Positions 6,123 through 8,206 of a stretch of DNA of 8,206 nt are shown in pieces. The DNA comes from Verrucomicrobiota bacterium (lineage in GTDB: Bacteria > Verrucomicrobiota > Verrucomicrobiia > Opitutales > UBA953), in contig SYID01000131.1 in the NCBI GenBank assembly GCA_005798925.1, positions 1-8,206 on the forward strand, written 5' to 3'. The translations under genes and the position numbers were made by a program. The notes under the pieces were generated by a model. It had not been told where the DNA came from, did no database searches, and saw nothing but the letters and a program-made list of their open reading frames with translations. Each line of letters starts with the position of its first letter. Position 1 is the stretch's first letter.

Positions 6123-6773
6123 ATGAGATCCTTCCTCGCCCTCTGCTTCGCCTCCGCCTCCGTCTGCGCCGCCGTCCCCGGTTTCGGCGTCCTCGACGAG
6201 CAGGAGGTTTTCAAGAAATACGCCAAGGCCACCGACCTGCAGGCGGAGATCCGCAAGTCGGAGGAATCCGCCCAGGCCTCCGTCGCCGAACGCGTCAAGG
6301 CCGTCGAGCAGCTGCAGTCCGAGCTCCTCGGCGTGCAGAAGCGCGGCCAGGACCCGATGCTCAGCGAGAACGGCAAGAAGGCCGTCGAGGCCGAGCTGCA
6401 GCAGAAGAACGCCACCTTCCAGCAGCGCCGGGCCGAACTGCAGAACTTCGTCAACGAGGCCCGCGGCGCCATCCAGCAGCGCGTGGGCGAGATGAACAAG
6501 CAGATCCTCGCCGATGCGCGCTCGCAGTCCGAGAAGGTCGCCAAGGCCAAGGGTCTCGCCTTCGTGCTCGGCAAAAGCCAGACGTTCTTCGCCGACGCTT
6601 CGCTCGACATCACCGAAGCCGTCCTGAAGGAACTCAACGACGCCTACAAGGCCGTCGCCCCTTCGACCCCGGCGCCCGCCCCCTCCGCCGGCGACAAGGC
6701 CGCCCCGGCTCCCGCCCCGGCTCCTGCCCCGGCGCCCGCCCCCTCCGCCGGCGACAAGCCGGCCGCCAAGTAA
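6123..6773 (+). CDS. skp: Periplasmic chaperone of the Skp/OmpH family with an Ala-Pro tail
   Basis: The 216-residue product has a short signal peptide (MRSFLALCFASASVCAA, cut near residue 17) and the OmpH-type start FGVLDEQEVFKKYAKA. A long charged helical region with coiled-coil character (about 36-140: Glu, Lys, Gln, Ala rich) forms the tentacles of this trimeric family. It then returns to the core near AKGLAFVLGKSQTFFADASLDIT. Skp holds unfolded outer-membrane proteins in the periplasm and passes them to BamA. Position directly after bamA and before lpxD supports the call, since sequence conservation in this family is low. The family is normally about 160-180 residues; the excess is a proline/alanine tail (179-216) made of repeats. 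The start follows a C/T-rich leader without Shine-Dalgarno. Confidence 0.9.
   Translation: MRSFLALCFASASVCAAVPGFGVLDEQEVFKKYAKATDLQAEIRKSEESAQASVAERVKAVEQLQSELLGVQKRGQDPMLSENGKKAVEAELQQKNATFQQRRAELQNFVNEARGAIQQRVGEMNKQILADARSQSEKVAKAKGLAFVLGKSQTFFADASLDITEAVLKELNDAYKAVAPSTPAPAPSAGDKAAPAPAPAPAPAPAPSAGDKPAAK
6667..6758 (+). repeat. Direct repeats encoding the Ala-Pro tail of Skp
   Basis: A 32-base stretch at 6667-6698 recurs identically at 6727-6758, exactly 60 bases (20 codons) apart. It encodes PAPAPSAGDK both times. Between them, three 12-base units beginning GCCCCGGC start at 6702, 6714 and 6726 and encode alternating Ala-Pro. The identity at third codon positions points to recent duplication or slippage rather than old conserved sequence. 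The frame is kept throughout. Confidence 0.9.
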
Positions 6774-6782
6774 GGACTTTCC

Positions 6783-6812
6783 GCGCCCCTGCCAGTCAGG
6801 GGCGCTTCATTT
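6783..6812 (+). terminator. Hairpin between skp and lpxD, possible terminator or attenuator
   Basis: Bases 6783-6791 (GCGCCCCTG) pair perfectly with 6797-6805 (CAGGGGCGC) around a five-base loop, CCAGT. TTCATTT (6806-6812) follows, a broken and short T-run. The stem is strong, and it ends only 13 bases before the lpxD start. It could terminate part of the transcription after skp, protect the dnaB-bamA-skp mRNA from 3' decay, or limit ribosome access to lpxD. The weak T-run argues against full termination. Confidence 0.55.
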
Positions 6813-6818
6813 AGGATC

Positions 6819-7871
6819 ATGCCGCTCGCCTTCACCCTCGCCGAACTCGCATCCCTGACCGGAGCCAAAGCCGTCGAGGGCGCGTGCGTCGCCCCGCTCA
6901 CGGGCGTCGCCGCCCTTGCCGAGGCCGGCCCCGCCGACCTTTCCTTCCTCGGCAATGTCAAGTATGCCGGCGCCGTCGCGACCTCCCGGGCCGGGGTCAT
7001 CCTGGTGCCCGTCGCCTTCGCCGGGCAGCCCGTCGCCGGGCAGGCCTTCTTGCGCGTCGATAATCCCTCCTACGCGCTCGCGCTGTTGTGCTCGGTGCTG
7101 GAATCGCGTCTCTGGCCCCGTCCGCCCGCCGGCGTCCACGCCACCGCCGTCGTCGCCGGTTCCGCCCGCGTCGACCCCGCCGCCCACGTCGGCCCGCTCT
7201 GCGTCGTCGGCGAGGGCGCCGAAGTGGCCGCCGGCGCGGTCCTCGAAGCCCGTTGCCATGTCGGCGCCCATGCGGCCGTCGGAGTCGATTGCTGGCTCAA
7301 GCCCGGCGTCGTCGTCGGCGACTATTGCGTCCTCGGGGCCCGTTGCCGCGTCCAGTCCGGCGCGGTGATCGGGTCCGACGGTTTCGGCTACGAGCCCGTC
7401 GACGGCGAGATCCGACGGATCCCGCAGATCGGCAACGTGGTGCTGGAAGACGACGTCGAAATCGGCGCCAACTCGACCCTCGACCGCGCCCGCTTCAGCC
7501 GGACGGTCGTCGGGCGGGGCACCAAGATCGATAATCTCGTCCAGATCGCCCACAACGTGCGCATCGGCCGCCAGTGCCTCATCACCGCGCAGGTCGGCAT
7601 CGCCGGCAGCACCACCCTCGGCGACCATTGCGTCCTGGGCGGCCAGTCCGGCGTGGCCGGCCACCTGACCCTCGGCGACCGCGTGAAGCTCGGCGCCCAG
7701 GCGGGCCTCTTCGAGGACGTGCCCGCCGACGGCTTCATGAACGGCACGCCTGCCGTGCCCTTCGGCCTGGAGCGTCGCCTCGTCGTCCTGTCCCGCCGTC
7801 TGCCCGACCTGTTCAAAAAGGTTGATTCGCTGACCGCCTCCTTGGACTCTGCTAGGCGTCAACCGACATGA
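6819..7871 (+). CDS. lpxD: UDP-3-O-(3-hydroxyacyl)glucosamine N-acyltransferase LpxD
   Basis: LpxD adds the second 3-hydroxyacyl chain, from acyl-ACP, to the amino group of UDP-3-O-acyl-glucosamine, the third step of lipid A synthesis in the cytoplasm. The 350 residues match the family length. The N-terminal uridine-binding domain (about 1-105, with ADLSFLGNVKYA) is followed by a left-handed beta-helix of hexapeptide repeats (about 106-325). GSDGFGY (185-191) is a family signature, and the catalytic histidine is H245 in QIAHNVRIG. A helical C-terminus (RRLPDLFKKVDSL) closes the protein. The start is ATG 6819; an AGGA lies only two bases before it, too close for a standard Shine-Dalgarno. The gene overlaps prs by ATGA. 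fabZ and lpxA, common downstream neighbours, are not here. Confidence 0.96.
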   Translation: MPLAFTLAELASLTGAKAVEGACVAPLTGVAALAEAGPADLSFLGNVKYAGAVATSRAGVILVPVAFAGQPVAGQAFLRVDNPSYALALLCSVLESRLWPRPPAGVHATAVVAGSARVDPAAHVGPLCVVGEGAEVAAGAVLEARCHVGAHAAVGVDCWLKPGVVVGDYCVLGARCRVQSGAVIGSDGFGYEPVDGEIRRIPQIGNVVLEDDVEIGANSTLDRARFSRTVVGRGTKIDNLVQIAHNVRIGRQCLITAQVGIAGSTTLGDHCVLGGQSGVAGHLTLGDRVKLGAQAGLFEDVPADGFMNGTPAVPFGLERRLVVLSRRLPDLFKKVDSLTASLDSARRQPT

Positions 7872-8206
7872 GCCTCCCAGAGATGAAGATTTTCACCGGT
7901 AACGCCAATCCGGCGCTGGCCAAGGAGATCTGCGAACATCTCGGCGTCCCGCTCGGCACCGCGACCGTCAACCGTTTCCCCGACGGCGAGACGTTCGTGC
8001 AGATCAACGAGAACATCCGCGGCTGCGACGTCTACGTGATCCAGCCGACCTGCGCGCCGGCCAACGACCGCATCATGGAGCTGCTGATCATGATCGACGC
8101 TCTCCGCCGCGCCTCCGCCGCGCGCATCACGGCCGTGATCCCGTTCTTCGGTTACGCCCGCCAGGACCGCAAGGACAAGCCCCGCGTGCCCATCACGGCC
8201 AAGCTC
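7868..8206 (+). CDS. prs: Ribose-phosphate pyrophosphokinase (PRPP synthetase), 5' part
   Basis: The first 113 codons are present and the gene runs off the window end. The enzyme transfers pyrophosphate from ATP to ribose-5-phosphate, giving PRPP for purine, pyrimidine, NAD, His and Trp synthesis. Reading from ATG 7868, the start PEMKIFTGNANPALAK matches the classic Prs N-terminus. It is followed by NRFPDGE (35-41), NENIRGCDVYVIQPT, NDRIMELLIMIDALRRASA, and the ATP-site segment FFGYARQDRKD (93-103) ending in RVPITAK. A later in-frame ATG at 7883 is possible. The first one is preferred because E. coli Prs also has a few residues before the MK pair, and because it overlaps the lpxD stop. The second half, with the PRPP-binding loop, is not visible. 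Confidence 0.95.
   Translation, partial: MSLPEMKIFTGNANPALAKEICEHLGVPLGTATVNRFPDGETFVQINENIRGCDVYVIQPTCAPANDRIMELLIMIDALRRASAARITAVIPFFGYARQDRKDKPRVPITAKL

Noticed and set aside
6123..6185. Skp-like protein as a lipoprotein, because of cysteines in its signal peptide
   Set aside because: Neither C8 nor C15 is preceded by a proper lipobox (small residue at -1 with Leu at -3), so ordinary signal peptidase I cleavage is more likely.
3542..6637. A 1031-codon open frame on the - strand
   Set aside because: It is antisense to bamA and part of skp, with no domain, no sensible start and the same composition-driven lack of stops. The + strand genes have clear family motifs.
6702..6737. CRISPR-like or mobile-element repeat
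   Set aside because: The repeats are in frame within a coding region, short and contiguous, and encode Ala-Pro. There are no spacers, inverted ends or target-site duplications.
6807..7862. A 351-codon open frame on the - strand opposite lpxD
   Set aside because: It mirrors lpxD almost exactly in extent and has Gly/Asp/Ala-rich repetitive sequence caused by the hexapeptide repeats on the other strand.

Overview
The window is GC-rich, densely packed chromosomal DNA with every supported gene on the + strand. It looks like ordinary housekeeping sequence from a Gram-negative bacterium with a lipid A outer membrane (BamA, Skp and LpxD are all present). The order (rplY tail)-pth-rpsF-ssb-rplI-dnaB, the GC-rich C-ending codon use and the near absence of Shine-Dalgarno sequences suggest Verrucomicrobiota, perhaps an Opitutae-like lineage. 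That placement is inference from gene order and style, not from a database match.

Region 1 (1-2070) is a translation and single-strand-DNA-binding cluster. It holds the last codons of an upstream gene (probably ribosomal protein L25), peptidyl-tRNA hydrolase (pth), ribosomal protein bS6 (rpsF), single-strand binding protein (ssb, GTG start) and ribosomal protein bL9 (rplI, with a charged C-terminal tail). pth and rpsF overlap by ATGA, and the other gaps are short. The cluster closes with a convincing Rho-independent terminator. The usual partner gene rpsR (S18) is absent between ssb and rplI.

Region 2 (2071-2169) is a roughly 100-bp non-coding stretch before dnaB. It carries three GTGAA repeats at exact 11-bp spacing and two similar GGCG...CGCC inverted repeats. 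It is the best candidate for a regulatory region in the window.

Region 3 (2170-8206) starts with replicative helicase dnaB. Its stop overlaps the start of bamA by 8 bases. Then come a Skp/OmpH-like periplasmic chaperone, lpxD (lipid A synthesis) and the 5' part of prs (PRPP synthetase), which overlaps lpxD by ATGA. bamA-skp-lpxD is the classic envelope-biogenesis block: BamA inserts outer-membrane proteins, Skp carries them across the periplasm, and LpxD makes the lipid A precursor. A strong hairpin sits between skp and lpxD.

I found no mobile element, CRISPR array, tRNA, rRNA or defence system, and no clearly novel multi-gene system. The points worth a second look are small: the repeat region before dnaB, the Ala-Pro repeat tail of Skp, the lone cysteine pair in BamA POTRA3, the non-SD starts, and the position of prs relative to the rplY-pth end of the cluster.
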